Shown here one piece after another: positions 39,244 through 48,474 of a stretch of DNA of 64,000 nucleotides (its first letter is position 1; each line of letters opens with the position of its first letter). A program made the position numbers and the translations under genes. The notes under the pieces are model-generated. The model worked only from the letters and a program-made list of their open reading frames with translations. It did not search any database and was not told the origin of the DNA. The stretch covers positions 1 through 64,000 of the forward strand of contig NZ_WBMS02000007.1 of assembly GCF_008923205.2 (NCBI RefSeq), in the 5' to 3' direction. Origin of the DNA: Actinomadura physcomitrii (GTDB taxonomy: Bacteria > Actinomycetota > Actinomycetes > Streptosporangiales > Streptosporangiaceae).

Positions 39244-41246
39244 GGCTTCTTCTCGATCCGGACGGACGCCAGGGGCGCGGCGGACGGCTCGCCGGCGAGA
39301 GCACGCACGCCGGTCAGGGTGAGGTCGTGGGACCGAACGCACCGGGCCGCGCGGTCCCGTCCTCCTGCCGCCAGCTCGATCGGGCCGGCCGAGCATTCCG
39401 GCCGGGCGTGCGCGCATCGCGGCGCGAATCGGCAGCCTTCCGCCCAGGCGCTCGGTGGCGGGACAACGCCCGGGATCGAGGGCAGCCGGCCCGCGCGGCG
39501 CACGTTGCGCGGCAGGGAGGTCAGCAGCCCTTCGGTGTACGGATGGGACGGCCGGCGGAAGACCTCCTCGGTGGGCCCGCACTCGACGAGCTGCCCGGCG
39601 TACATCACGGCGACACGATCCGCGACGTCGGCGACCACGCCGAGGTCGTGTGTGATCACCAGAATGGACATGCCGGTCTGCTCCCGCAGCTCCAGGAGCA
39701 GGTCGAGCACCTGGCCCTGGACGGTGACGTCCAGGGCGGTGGTCGGCTCGTCCGCGACCAGCAGGCGGGGCCCGCTGGCCAGGGCCATCGCGATCATCAC
39801 GCGCTGCGCCATGCCACCCGAGAACTGGTGCGGATAGTCACCGAGGCGCGCGGCCGGGTCCGGTATGTGCACCTGCCCGAACAGGCTCACCACGCGTTCC
39901 CGTGCCTGCGCCCGGCTCAGGCCCGCGTGCTCGCGGAGTACCTCGGCGACCTGGTCGCCCACCGTGTACGCGGGGTTCAGGCTGGCGATCGGCTCCTGGA
40001 AGACCACGCCGATCTCGCCGCCGCGCACCTTGCGCAGCTCGTCGAAGCTCAGCCCGGCCAGGTCGCGGCCGTCCAGCCGGATGGACGCCGCCCGCACCCG
40101 TCCCGGATCGGGAACGAGGCCGAGCAGCGACATCGCCGTGACGCTCTTTCCACTGCCGGATTCGCCGACCAGGCCGACGATCTCTCCCCTGCCGACGTCC
40201 AGGGACATGCCCTGCACGACGGCGACCCGTCCCGCGCCCGGCTGCGGGAACGAGACGGTGAGATCGCGGACGCTCAGCACCGGGTCGTCCACGAAGACGC
40301 CCGCCGGTGGGGCCTCCCCCTGGCCGGCGGCCTTCAACACCGGGTTCACGCCCATCGAACCGGCTTTGGCCTCGCGCGCGAACAGGTCGCGTATCCCGTC
40401 GCCGACCTGGTTGAACGCCAGCACCGTGAGCAGAATCGCGAACCCTGGCGGCAGCGCCAGGAAGAAGCTCTCGCGGATGCTCGCCTGCGCGTCCGACAGC
40501 ATCGAGCCCCAGCTTGCGTCCCCGGCCTGAGCGCCGAGGCCCAGGAAGGACAGCGTGGCCTCCGCGATGATCGCTCCGGCGATCATCAGGGTGATCTGCA
40601 CGATCAGCGGCGGGGTGATGTTGGGCAGAATGTGCCGGAACACGATCCTGCCGCTCCCGGCGCCGGCCACCCGGACCCCGTCGACGTAGAGTTCCTCGCG
40701 GGCGGCCAGCGCCTCGCCGCGGACCAGCCGCACCAGGGTCATCGCGTAGACGACACCTACGACGGCCATGGACTTCCACAGGCCGGGCCCGAGGACGGAG
40801 ATCAGCGCGATGGCGAGCACCAGGAACGGCACCGACATGACGCCCTCGACGATCCGCATCAGGATCCGGTCGGTCCAGCCGCCGAGGTAGCCCGACAGCA
40901 GCCCGAGCGGGATACCGACCACCGCGGCGATTCCGACCGCCTCGACGGCCGACAGCAGCGCGGTTCGCGCCCCGTACAGCACGCGGGAGAGCACGTCCCT
41001 GCCGAGTTTGTCGGTGCCCAGCCAATGGTGGGCGGACGGGCCGAGCAGCCCATCACGGATGTCGCCCTTGAGCGGGTCGGAGGGAGCTATCAAGGGGGCG
41101 AGCACCGCGCAGAGCACGACCACCAGAACGACCGCCGCCCAGAACAGCGTGGCCTTCGAATGCAGGAGCCGTGCGGTGATCCTTGCTCCGGAGCGGTCCG
41201 GAGCAAGGACCGCTCCGGCCGTCCCGGTCGCGAGCGCCTCGGTCAT
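39240..41246 (-). CDS. Fused ABC permease (DppC type) and ATP-binding protein (DppD type)
   Basis: 668 residues from ATG 41246. Residues 1-310 form a DppC-like permease: first membrane segment [39 protein letters not shown] (DppC signature), and the EAA-loop region [18 protein letters not shown] then [10 protein letters not shown]. Residues from about 340 form a complete ATPase: [57 protein letters not shown], and a C-terminal Cys pair region. The two parts are separate genes in most bacteria but fused in some actinobacteria. It overlaps the DppB-type gene by four bases. Confidence 0.92.
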   Translation of the reverse strand: MTEALATGTAGAVLAPDRSGARITARLLHSKATLFWAAVVLVVVLCAVLAPLIAPSDPLKGDIRDGLLGPSAHHWLGTDKLGRDVLSRVLYGARTALLSAVEAVGIAAVVGIPLGLLSGYLGGWTDRILMRIVEGVMSVPFLVLAIALISVLGPGLWKSMAVVGVVYAMTLVRLVRGEALAAREELYVDGVRVAGAGSGRIVFRHILPNITPPLIVQITLMIAGAIIAEATLSFLGLGAQAGDASWGSMLSDAQASIRESFFLALPPGFAILLTVLAFNQVGDGIRDLFAREAKAGSMGVNPVLKAAGQGEAPPAGVFVDDPVLSVRDLTVSFPQPGAGRVAVVQGMSLDVGRGEIVGLVGESGSGKSVTAMSLLGLVPDPGRVRAASIRLDGRDLAGLSFDELRKVRGGEIGVVFQEPIASLNPAYTVGDQVAEVLREHAGLSRAQARERVVSLFGQVHIPDPAARLGDYPHQFSGGMAQRVMIAMALASGPRLLVADEPTTALDVTVQGQVLDLLLELREQTGMSILVITHDLGVVADVADRVAVMYAGQLVECGPTEEVFRRPSHPYTEGLLTSLPRNVRRAGRLPSIPGVVPPPSAWAEGCRFAPRCAHARPECSAGPIELAAGGRDRAARCVRSHDLTLTGVRALAGEPSAAPLASVRIEKKP

Positions 41247-42187
41247 ATCGCACGCACCTTGGGATTGAGCCATGCATAGGACAGGTCGAGCAGCACGTTG
41301 ACGAGGACGACCACGATGACGGTGAGCACGACGATCCCCTGGATGACGTCGGGATCGCGGCGCAGCACCGCATTGATCGCCAGCTGCCCGAGGCCGGGCA
41401 TGGCGAACAGCCGCTCGATGACGATCGAGCCGCCGAGCAAGGTCGTCACCTGGAACGAGACGACCGTGACGATCGGCACGGCCGCGTTCTTCAGCGCGTG
41501 CTTGAGAACGACACGGCGCTTGGACAGGCCCTTGCTCAGCGCCGTCCGCACGTACTCCTGCTGGAGGACTCCGATCATGCTGGACCTGGTCTGCCGGGAG
41601 ATCGCCGCCGCGGCGATCAGGCCGAGCGAGATGGAGGGCAAGGTCAGGCTGCGCAGCCAGCCGGCGGGGTCCTGGTCGATCGGGACGTACCCGATGGACG
41701 GGAACCAGGGCAGCCTGATCGCGAACGCGAAGATCAGCAACAGCCCCAGCCAGAATCCGGGCACCGCCTGCCCGACCGTGGCGACCAGGCTGATCGCCTT
41801 GTCTCCGGCGCGGCCCGCGCGCAGCGCGCTCCATATCCCCGATGGCACGCCGAGCAGCAGACCCACCAGCAGCCCGCCGAAGGTCAGCGAGAGCGTGACG
41901 GGGAGCGCCTGCATCAGCGAGGTCGCCACGTCGGCCTTGGTGTAGAGGGACCGGCCGAGATCACCGTGGACGGCTCCGGACAGCCAGTCGGTGTACTGCT
42001 CCAGCACGGGACGGTCCAGGCCCAGCTCGGCGCGGACCGCCGCGACCTGAGCGGCGGACGCGTCGGGCCCGACGATGTTCTCGGCCGGGTCCACGTCGGA
42101 CAGCTGGCTGAGGAAGAAGACCCCCGTCGCCACGAGGAAGACCAGCGGGATCATCGCGAGCAGCCGGATGATGACCGTCCTCAGCAT
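41243..42187 (-). CDS. ABC transporter permease (DppB type)
   Basis: 314 residues with about six membrane segments, the first LLAMIPLVFLVATGVFFLSQ. The periplasmic segment DRPVLEQYTDWLSGAVHGDLG then SLYTKADVA and the loop YVRTALSKGLSKRRVVLKHAL (EAA motif contacting the ATPase) are typical of DppB/OppB. It pairs with the DppC-like half of the fusion protein. Its start overlaps the end of the ADP-forming acyl-CoA synthetase gene by seven bases, so synthetase and importer are one transcription unit. Confidence 0.92.
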   Translation of the reverse strand: MLRTVIIRLLAMIPLVFLVATGVFFLSQLSDVDPAENIVGPDASAAQVAAVRAELGLDRPVLEQYTDWLSGAVHGDLGRSLYTKADVATSLMQALPVTLSLTFGGLLVGLLLGVPSGIWSALRAGRAGDKAISLVATVGQAVPGFWLGLLLIFAFAIRLPWFPSIGYVPIDQDPAGWLRSLTLPSISLGLIAAAAISRQTRSSMIGVLQQEYVRTALSKGLSKRRVVLKHALKNAAVPIVTVVSFQVTTLLGGSIVIERLFAMPGLGQLAINAVLRRDPDVIQGIVVLTVIVVVLVNVLLDLSYAWLNPKVRAI

Positions 42188-44295
42188 GGCCCGTCTCCCG
42201 CCACGACCGCGAGGGCGTCCACCGCGACGGCGCCCGAGGGGCCGACGATCAGCGGGTTCAGCTCGAGCTCGCGGACCTCGGGATGGCGCCGGACGATCTC
42301 GCCGAGTTTGACGAGCACACCCGCCACGCCCGCGGCCTGCTCGCGCGTGAGCCCGCGGACCGCGCCGACGAGGCGCCCTCCGGCAAGCTCTCCGACCAGC
42401 CGCTCCGCCTCCGCCTGGCCGACCGGAGCGAGCCCCAGCCGCCTGTCCTTGGTGATCTCGACGAGCGTCCCGCCGAGCCCCACCGTGACGACCGGCCCGA
42501 AAGTCGGATCGGTGAACAGACCACAGACCAGCTCCAGGCCAGGCTCGGCCATCCGCTGCACCAGGATCTCCGCGGCGGACGCGCCATCCGGGCGCAGCGC
42601 CTCCGCGACATCGCTGAGCTGGTCGAACGCCACCCGGATGGCCTCGGAATCCGACAGACCGATGCGAACGGCACCGTGCTCGGTCTTGTGCGCGAGCCAG
42701 TCGGCGCTGAGCTTCATCACGACCCGGCCGCCGAGTTCGCCCGCGGCGGCCACCGCCTCCGCCGCGCCGGTCACGATCCGTTCGGGCGGCACCGGAATGC
42801 CGACCTCGGTCAGATAGCGTCGGGAGACGTGCTCCGCCAGCGGGCGCGGCCGCGCATCCGGCTCCGGAACACCGCCCTCCGGGCGCGCGGGCTCCTGCAG
42901 CAGCCGCTCGCGGCTCTCCTGGTACCGGGCCAGCTCCCCCATCGCGCGGATCAGCAGATTAGGGTCGTGGCAGGCCGTCACACCGCGTCCCATGAGGTCG
43001 CGCGCGACGTCCGGCTGACCCGCCCACACCGCGAAGGGCTTGGCAGTGGCCTCGTGCGCCGCCTGCATCGTTTCGCGGAGCTGGGGCCCCAGGCCCCGCG
43101 CGGCACCCGCGACGACCACCATGTCGTAGTCCGGGGCCCCCGCGACCTTGGTGAACAGCTCGCGAAGCATCGACTGGTCGTTGACGATCTGCGCGGTCGG
43201 ATCGATGGGGTTGGCGATCGACCCGAACGACGGCACCAGCGACGTGAGTTCGCCCTCCAGTGCCCCGGCGGGCCGCGGCATTTCCAGACCGGCGCTTTCG
43301 GCGGCATCGGCCATCAGTACACCTGCACCGCCGCTGGAGGTGATGACCGCCAGGCGCCGGCCGCGCGGGCGGCGGCCGGCGGAGAAGACACGGGCGAACT
43401 CCACCAGTTCGGCCGGTCCGTCCACCCGGATGATGCCCGCCGCCTCGAACGCGGCCGACACCACGTCGTCGGCGGACGACAGCGCGCCGGTGTGGCTCGC
43501 CGCGGCACGGGCACCGACCTTCGACCGGCCCGTACGGACCGCGAGGATCGGCTTGCCCAGTTCCACCGCCCGACGTGCCGCGGCCATGAGGGTCCCGGGT
43601 TTGCGCACTCCCTCCATGAAGAGGGCGACGACCTGCACGTCGGGCTGTTCGACGAGATGTGCGACCATCTCGCCACATGTCACGTCCGCCTCGTTGCCCG
43701 TGGCGAGCATGTAGGAGACTCCCAGCCCGGACTGCTGGGCGGTCTCGAACATCCCCATGCCGAAGCCGCCGCTCTGGCTGACGATGCCGACGTTCCCGGT
43801 CTCCTGCGGGACGCCGGTGATGGTGGAGAAGACGGCGCGGAGCCCGACCGTCAGGTTCATGATGCCGATGCAGTTCGGGCCGCAGATCCGCATGCCCGCC
43901 CCGCTGCCGATCGCCACGAGCTCGTCCTGGGCGCGGCGCCCTTCCTCGCCGACCTCGCCGAAGCCGGCCGACAGGACGAGCAGCGCGCCGACGCCGCGTG
44001 CGGCGGCGTCCCGGGCGATCTGCGGGACCGCGGGGCCCGGCGCGGCGACGATGGCGAGGTCGACCGGCTCGGGGACCGCGGAGATGTCGGGGAAGGCCTC
44101 CAGGTCCTGGACGGTGCTGCGGGAACTGTTCACCGGGAAGATCCCGCCGCCGTAGGTCTCCTTGAGACGGGCGAGGATGCGCCCGCCGATGCGCGCCGGC
44201 TGGTCGGAAGCGCCGACCACCGCGATCGAGCGCGGCGAGACGAGCGGAGTGAGGGTGGTCGGGCGGGCCGGCGTCTCGGTCGCCGTTCGGGTCAC
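42181..44295 (-). CDS. ADP-forming acyl-CoA synthetase (CoA-binding plus ATP-grasp)
   Basis: 704 residues from GTG 44295, preceded by AAGGAGTTACAACC. Domain order: CoA-binding Rossmann domain (SIAVVGASDQPARIGGRIL), succinyl-CoA-synthetase-like ligase domain with the phosphohistidine loop SHTGALSSADD, then ATP-grasp (VSRRYLTEVGIPVP, GGRVVMKLSADWLAHKTEHG, ELELNPLIVGP). Enzymes of this build form acyl-CoA with ATP to ADP and phosphate, acting on acetate, aryl acetates or longer acids, and the reaction is reversible. Its place at the head of the importer genes suggests activation of the imported acid on entry, or energy recovery from acyl-CoA products. Confidence 0.9.
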   Translation of the reverse strand: MTRTATETPARPTTLTPLVSPRSIAVVGASDQPARIGGRILARLKETYGGGIFPVNSSRSTVQDLEAFPDISAVPEPVDLAIVAAPGPAVPQIARDAAARGVGALLVLSAGFGEVGEEGRRAQDELVAIGSGAGMRICGPNCIGIMNLTVGLRAVFSTITGVPQETGNVGIVSQSGGFGMGMFETAQQSGLGVSYMLATGNEADVTCGEMVAHLVEQPDVQVVALFMEGVRKPGTLMAAARRAVELGKPILAVRTGRSKVGARAAASHTGALSSADDVVSAAFEAAGIIRVDGPAELVEFARVFSAGRRPRGRRLAVITSSGGAGVLMADAAESAGLEMPRPAGALEGELTSLVPSFGSIANPIDPTAQIVNDQSMLRELFTKVAGAPDYDMVVVAGAARGLGPQLRETMQAAHEATAKPFAVWAGQPDVARDLMGRGVTACHDPNLLIRAMGELARYQESRERLLQEPARPEGGVPEPDARPRPLAEHVSRRYLTEVGIPVPPERIVTGAAEAVAAAGELGGRVVMKLSADWLAHKTEHGAVRIGLSDSEAIRVAFDQLSDVAEALRPDGASAAEILVQRMAEPGLELVCGLFTDPTFGPVVTVGLGGTLVEITKDRRLGLAPVGQAEAERLVGELAGGRLVGAVRGLTREQAAGVAGVLVKLGEIVRRHPEVRELELNPLIVGPSGAVAVDALAVVAGDGPC

Positions 44296-44372
44296 GGTTG
44301 TAACTCCTTCATGCGCTGCTGGGAAGGGTGCCGGGCGCCGCGAGGGGCGCGGTCGGCTCGGCGGAGGGCCGT

Positions 44373-45200
44373 TCAAGCGGGTTCCGTCCCGGCGGACGCC
44401 GCGCGGCTCCCGCGTTCGGCATTGCGGCGCGCGGCGAGTTCGGTGAACTCAGGGCGGTCGAGGCTCTCGTAGACGAGCTGCTGGGAGCGCTCGTAGGCGG
44501 ACGGCCAGTCCTGTTCCCAGGCGGAGTAGACCTGGTCTCGCATCCGTGCCAAGGAGTACGCGGAGTTGGCGGCGAGGGCGGCGGCATAGGCGAGGGCCCG
44601 GTCGAGCAGTTCGTCGGCGGGAACGATCCACTGGACGAGGCCGATGCGTTCGGCCTCGCCTGCCCCGATGACGCGGGACGAGCAGAGCATGTCCATGGCC
44701 CGCGCCGTGCCGACCAGGCGGGTCAGCAACCAGGCCGTGCCGCCCTCCGCGGTGAGCCCGAGCCGGGCGAACGCGGTGGTGAACTTGGCCTCGGGCGCAG
44801 CGAACCGGATGTCGGCCATGAGCGCATGAGCCATTCCGATTCCGGCGACGGCGCCGTTCACGGCGGCGATGAGCGGCTTGCCGAGCCGCAGCGCCCGGTC
44901 GAACGGAACTTTCTGGTTCTGCATGCGCGACCGCATCGCCGCGGCGTTCAGCCCGTCCAGGGCGGTGAAGTCGGCGCCGGCGCAGAACGCCCGGCCGGCT
45001 CCCGTGACCACGATGGCGCGGACGTCCGCGTCGTGGTCCGCGCGGTCGAGGGCCTCCAGGTACGCCTCGCGCATCTCCGGTGTGAAGGCATTGAGGCGAC
45101 TCGGCCGGTTGAGCGTGATCAAGGCTATTTCGTTCACTATTTTGCAGATGATCGGATGAGTGTCCGGTTGCGTCGACGCCAGGTCCGCCATCGGCCCCAT
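44373..45200 (-). CDS. Enoyl-CoA hydratase/isomerase family protein
   Basis: Crotonase-fold protein of 275 residues from ATG 45200, which follows GAGAGG; the open frame extends further upstream without a ribosome-binding site. IALITLNRPSRLNAF, AFCAGADFTAL, AAVNGAVAGIGMAHALMAD and GLTAEGGTAWLLTRLVG are the key motifs. Glu-Gly-Gly at the second catalytic position keeps one catalytic Glu, so hydratase activity is more likely here than in its relatives at 8258 and 9058. It starts the leftward unit that continues with the synthetase and importer (77-base gap). Confidence 0.87.
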   Translation of the reverse strand: MGPMADLASTQPDTHPIICKIVNEIALITLNRPSRLNAFTPEMREAYLEALDRADHDADVRAIVVTGAGRAFCAGADFTALDGLNAAAMRSRMQNQKVPFDRALRLGKPLIAAVNGAVAGIGMAHALMADIRFAAPEAKFTTAFARLGLTAEGGTAWLLTRLVGTARAMDMLCSSRVIGAGEAERIGLVQWIVPADELLDRALAYAAALAANSAYSLARMRDQVYSAWEQDWPSAYERSQQLVYESLDRPEFTELAARRNAERGSRAASAGTEPA

Positions 45201-45432
45201 CAGGCCACCTCTCTCCGCAGAACCGATCGAATCAGCTGGCCGAGAACGGGGGCTCAGCAACCTGAAACCGGTCTTCGGACGGGTTCGCACACCACTTCGA
45301 TGGCCGGGAAGGGTGCCGGCCATCTCGTGATGCAGGTCTCTCTTGGCAAATTAGTAGCATGTTTAACCCGCGCCGCCAAGATGCTCGCTACGATTTCCCC
45401 GACCGTGGAGAGAACCGGCTGGGGGTTGCGAA

Positions 45433-46872
45433 GTGACTGTGCGCGAGGAAGCCGCTCCCGCGGAGCCACGACGCAAGCTCGCCGAGCAGGTGGCCCGGCG
45501 CATCGAGGACGACATCATCGATCGCGGCTGGCCGGTGGGCGAGGCGCTCGGCGCAGAGGCGGAGTTGATCGAGCGTTACGGAGTCTCGCGCGCGGCGATC
45601 CGCGAGGCGATCAGCATCCTGGAGTACAAGCAGGTCGCGGCGATGCGGCGCGGTAGGGGTGGCGGGCTGGTGGTGCGGGCTCCCGCGGGCGCCGCGGTCG
45701 CCGAGTCGGTGGCCGCCTTCTTCCACTTCGCGGATGTGTCGGTCGACGAACTGTACGAGGCTCGCATCACGCTGGAAGTCCTGGCCGCACAGCTGGCCGC
45801 GCGCCGCATCGGCGAGGGCGACATAGCGCACCTGCGCGACGTCGCCGCCACGGACACCGTGGCCCGGCCGCTCAGCGTCGCGATCGCGCGGGCCAGCGCC
45901 AATCCGGTGCTGTCGATCTTCATCCCGACGCTGACCAGAGTGACCGGCGTCCTCGCCGGCCCCCCGGCCGATGACTACGACCTCGGAGAGAGCAGCTCTG
46001 CCGAGCGGAGCAGAGCGCTGCGCGCCATTGCCGAGGCGATCGTGTCCGGCGACGAGGTCAAGGCCGAACGGCGTGTCCGCAGCCATCTGCAGGGCGAGCG
46101 CACCTGGCTGCTCGGCGTGCGGGAGGCGCGAACCGCCGGCCGTGCGGTCGCGCCGCCCCTGTCACTCGCCGAACAACTCGCAGAGGCCGGGGCGGACTCC
46201 GCCTCCGCCAAGCTGCCCGAGAAGGTCGCGCTGATCGTCCGCCAGGAGATTCACCGGCTCGGCTGGCCGACCGGGGACGTCCTCGGGAACGAGCCGACGC
46301 TGTGCGAGGAGCTGGGCGTGAGCAGGGCGGTCTTCCGCGAGGCGGTGCGCATCCTCGAGCACAACGGGGTGGCGCGGATGCGGCAGGGACCGGGCGGCGG
46401 GCTGATGGTGCTCGCTCCGGACCCCGCCAGGGTCGTCGAGGCTCTCGCGCTGTACCTGCGCTACCTGAAGGTGAAGTCCACAGACCTCTTCGAGGTGCGG
46501 ACGGCCGTTGAACTCAAGGCTGTCGAACTGGCGGCGGCCCGTGCGGCGGAACCGGCGGCCGCGGAACAGCGACAGGAGGTGGTCGCGGCCCTCCGCCACG
46601 AACGGGTCGCCGAGGTCCGCCATCGCGCGCACGCCGACCTGCACGTGGCGCTGTCGCGGTTGAGCGGCAACCGGCTGCTCACGCTCTTCACCGCCGTGCT
46701 GGCCGCGACGACCCCGCTCAGGCTGCCCGGGAACGACGAGTACCGGGAACGCTCGGCGGCGATCCACGAGCAGATCGCCGATGCGGCTCTGACCGGCGAT
46801 GCGAGCCTGGCCCGGCACCGCATGGCGCGTCACCTGGACGCCTTATCGGGCTGGCTTCGGGACTCCCTGTGA
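45433..46872 (+). CDS. Tandem-duplicated FadR-like GntR regulator (second copy)
   Basis: 479 residues from GTG 45433. Two GntR winged helices are present, VARRIEDDIIDRGWPVG with RYGVSRAAIREAISILEYK near the N-terminus, and IVRQEIHRLGWPTGDVLG with ELGVSRAVFREAVRILEHN near residue 280-310. Each is followed by RMRQGPGGG/RRGRGGG-type wings and an FCD-like helical domain. Build and sequence resemble the 493-residue protein at 16059-17540, so the pair are paralogues. It is divergent from the ECH-synthetase-importer unit across a 232-base interval with an AT-rich patch (about 45349-45370), a likely control point. Confidence 0.85.
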   Translation: MTVREEAAPAEPRRKLAEQVARRIEDDIIDRGWPVGEALGAEAELIERYGVSRAAIREAISILEYKQVAAMRRGRGGGLVVRAPAGAAVAESVAAFFHFADVSVDELYEARITLEVLAAQLAARRIGEGDIAHLRDVAATDTVARPLSVAIARASANPVLSIFIPTLTRVTGVLAGPPADDYDLGESSSAERSRALRAIAEAIVSGDEVKAERRVRSHLQGERTWLLGVREARTAGRAVAPPLSLAEQLAEAGADSASAKLPEKVALIVRQEIHRLGWPTGDVLGNEPTLCEELGVSRAVFREAVRILEHNGVARMRQGPGGGLMVLAPDPARVVEALALYLRYLKVKSTDLFEVRTAVELKAVELAAARAAEPAAAEQRQEVVAALRHERVAEVRHRAHADLHVALSRLSGNRLLTLFTAVLAATTPLRLPGNDEYRERSAAIHEQIADAALTGDASLARHRMARHLDALSGWLRDSL

Positions 46873-46879
46873 TGCACCT

Positions 46880-46918
46880 GGGCTTGGGGGGTGCCATCTG
46901 CGACGCCCCCCCGAGCCC
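46880..46918. terminator. Bidirectional terminator hairpin
   Basis: GGGCTTGGGGGG (46880-46891) pairs with CCCCCCGAGCCC (46907-46918), 12 pairs including one G-U, around a 15-base loop. It lies between the convergent ends of the tandem FadR gene and the DoxX gene. Confidence 0.75.
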
Positions 46919-46924
46919 GGGCGT

Positions 46925-47455
46925 TCATTCCTGCTCGGCGAGGCGGCCAGGGCGCCAGAAGACCGCCAAGAGGAGGGCGGCGCCCAGGATCCCGGCTCCC
47001 GCCGTGATGATCAGCCCGGTCCAGCCGGACAGATCGTCGGAGATGTTCAAGGCTGCGTCGAGAGAGGCTCCTCCGCCGCCCAGGGCCCCGATACCGCACG
47101 CCACGAGAATGATCATGACGACGTACTCGTAGCCCTGTCCGGGCCGGAAGATGAAGAAGCCGTTGCGCAGATGGGCGGTGACGAAGGCGACGGCCATCGT
47201 CCCGACCGCGCCGGCGGCGGCGAGGGGCGTCAGCAGGCCGAGGATCAGCAGCAGCCCGGCGCCCAGTTCGGTGCCCGTGGCCATCAGGGCGTGCAGGCGC
47301 CCGGGACGCAGGCCCATGGACTCGAACCAGCCGGCGGTGCCCTCGATCCGGCCGCCCCCGAATGCGTGGTTCCAGCCGTGCGCGATGAGCGTGCCGCCGA
47401 CCGACACTCGCAGCACCAGCGAGGCGATGTCGGCGCCCGCGGCGTCTACAGCCAT
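46925..47455 (-). CDS. DoxX family membrane protein
   Basis: 176 residues with four hydrophobic segments: SLVLRVSVGGTLIAHGWNHA, the stretch around GAGLLLILGLLTPLAAAGAV, YEYVVMIILVACGIGAL, and GLIITAGAGILGAALLLAV. The GTLIAHGWNHAFGGG region and the GTELGAGLLLILG segment are typical of DoxX/DoxD proteins, small inner-membrane proteins linked to redox or thiol stress complexes. It is the last gene of the long leftward operon; its start overlaps the end of the LLM gene by ten bases. Its role in the pathway is unknown. Confidence 0.82.
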   Translation of the reverse strand: MAVDAAGADIASLVLRVSVGGTLIAHGWNHAFGGGRIEGTAGWFESMGLRPGRLHALMATGTELGAGLLLILGLLTPLAAAGAVGTMAVAFVTAHLRNGFFIFRPGQGYEYVVMIILVACGIGALGGGGASLDAALNISDDLSGWTGLIITAGAGILGAALLLAVFWRPGRLAEQE

Positions 47456-48474
47456 CCGCGCACCTTCTCCATCGCGGCCACCGGGTCCGGTCCGACCGGG
47501 TCGAGGTTGAGCATGGTGACGCCCGACTCGCGGTAGGCGGCGATGCGCTCCCGGACGAAGGACTCCGGGCCGATCAGGTTCGTCAGGTCGACCAACTCGT
47601 CCGGGACGGCCGCGATGGCCTCGTTCTTGCGACCCGACAGGTACAGCTCCTGAATCCGCTCGGCCTCCTTCTCGAAGCCGTACCGGCGGACCAGGTCGTT
47701 GTAGAAATTGCGCCCCTTGGCGCCCATCCCGCCCACGTAGAGGGCGAGGTGCGGGCGAGCCAGATCGCGCAGCTCGTCGCGGTTCTCGCCGATGGCGAGG
47801 ATGCCGCCCGCCACGACCTGCAGAGCGCCGCGCTCGGGATCGCGGCGCGCCTCTCCCGTGGCGACGGCCTCACCCCAGGTCTCCTTCGCCCGCTCGGGCA
47901 GGTAGAACAGCGGAAGCCAGCCCTCGGCGATCTCCGCCGCCAGTTCGACGTTCTTCGCGCCCAGCGCCGCCAGGTAGATCGGGATCGAGTCGCGGACGGG
48001 CCTGGTCAGCATCTTCAGCGGCTTGCCGAGCCCGGTTCCCTGATCGGCGGGGAGCGGGACGGTCGCGGTCCGGCCCTCGTAGCGCAGCGGCTCGCGGCGC
48101 AGCCCCTGCCGGACGATCTCGACGACGTCGCGGGTCCGGGCGAGCGGCCGCTCGTAGGGCACACCGTGGAAGCCCTCGATGACCTGCGGCCCCGAGGCAC
48201 CGAGACCGAGAATCCCGCGGCCGCCGGAGATCGCGTCGAGGCCTGCGGCGGTCTGTGCCATCAGCGCCGGAGTGCGAGAGTAGACGTTGAGGATGCCGGA
48301 GCCGATCCGGACGCGGTCGGTGCGGGCCGCGAGGTAGCCCATGAGGGTCGGGGCGTCGAACCCGTAGGCCTCGGCGACCCACAGGACGTCCACACCCGCG
48401 CGCTCCATGGCGGCAGCCTGCTCGATCGTCTCCACGGGGTCGCCGGCGTACTTCAGGGTCATGCTCAGCTTCAT
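47446..48474 (-). CDS. LLM class F420-dependent oxidoreductase
   Basis: 342 residues, luciferase-like TIM barrel: MKLSMTLKYAGDPVETI, DVLWVAEAYGFDAPTLMGYL, RIGSGILNVYSRTPALMAQT, ISGGRGILGLGASGPQVIEG and PIYLAALGAKNVELAAEIAE. The VAEAYGFDAPT and LGLGASGPQVIEG segments resemble F420-dependent proteins in mycobacterial cholesterol loci (from memory, Rv3520c-like; needs checking). The substrate is probably a CoA ester or free alcohol/ketone of the pathway. It overlaps the ligase gene upstream by four bases and the DoxX gene downstream by ten. Confidence 0.87.
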   Translation of the reverse strand: MKLSMTLKYAGDPVETIEQAAAMERAGVDVLWVAEAYGFDAPTLMGYLAARTDRVRIGSGILNVYSRTPALMAQTAAGLDAISGGRGILGLGASGPQVIEGFHGVPYERPLARTRDVVEIVRQGLRREPLRYEGRTATVPLPADQGTGLGKPLKMLTRPVRDSIPIYLAALGAKNVELAAEIAEGWLPLFYLPERAKETWGEAVATGEARRDPERGALQVVAGGILAIGENRDELRDLARPHLALYVGGMGAKGRNFYNDLVRRYGFEKEAERIQELYLSGRKNEAIAAVPDELVDLTNLIGPESFVRERIAAYRESGVTMLNLDPVGPDPVAAMEKVRGWL

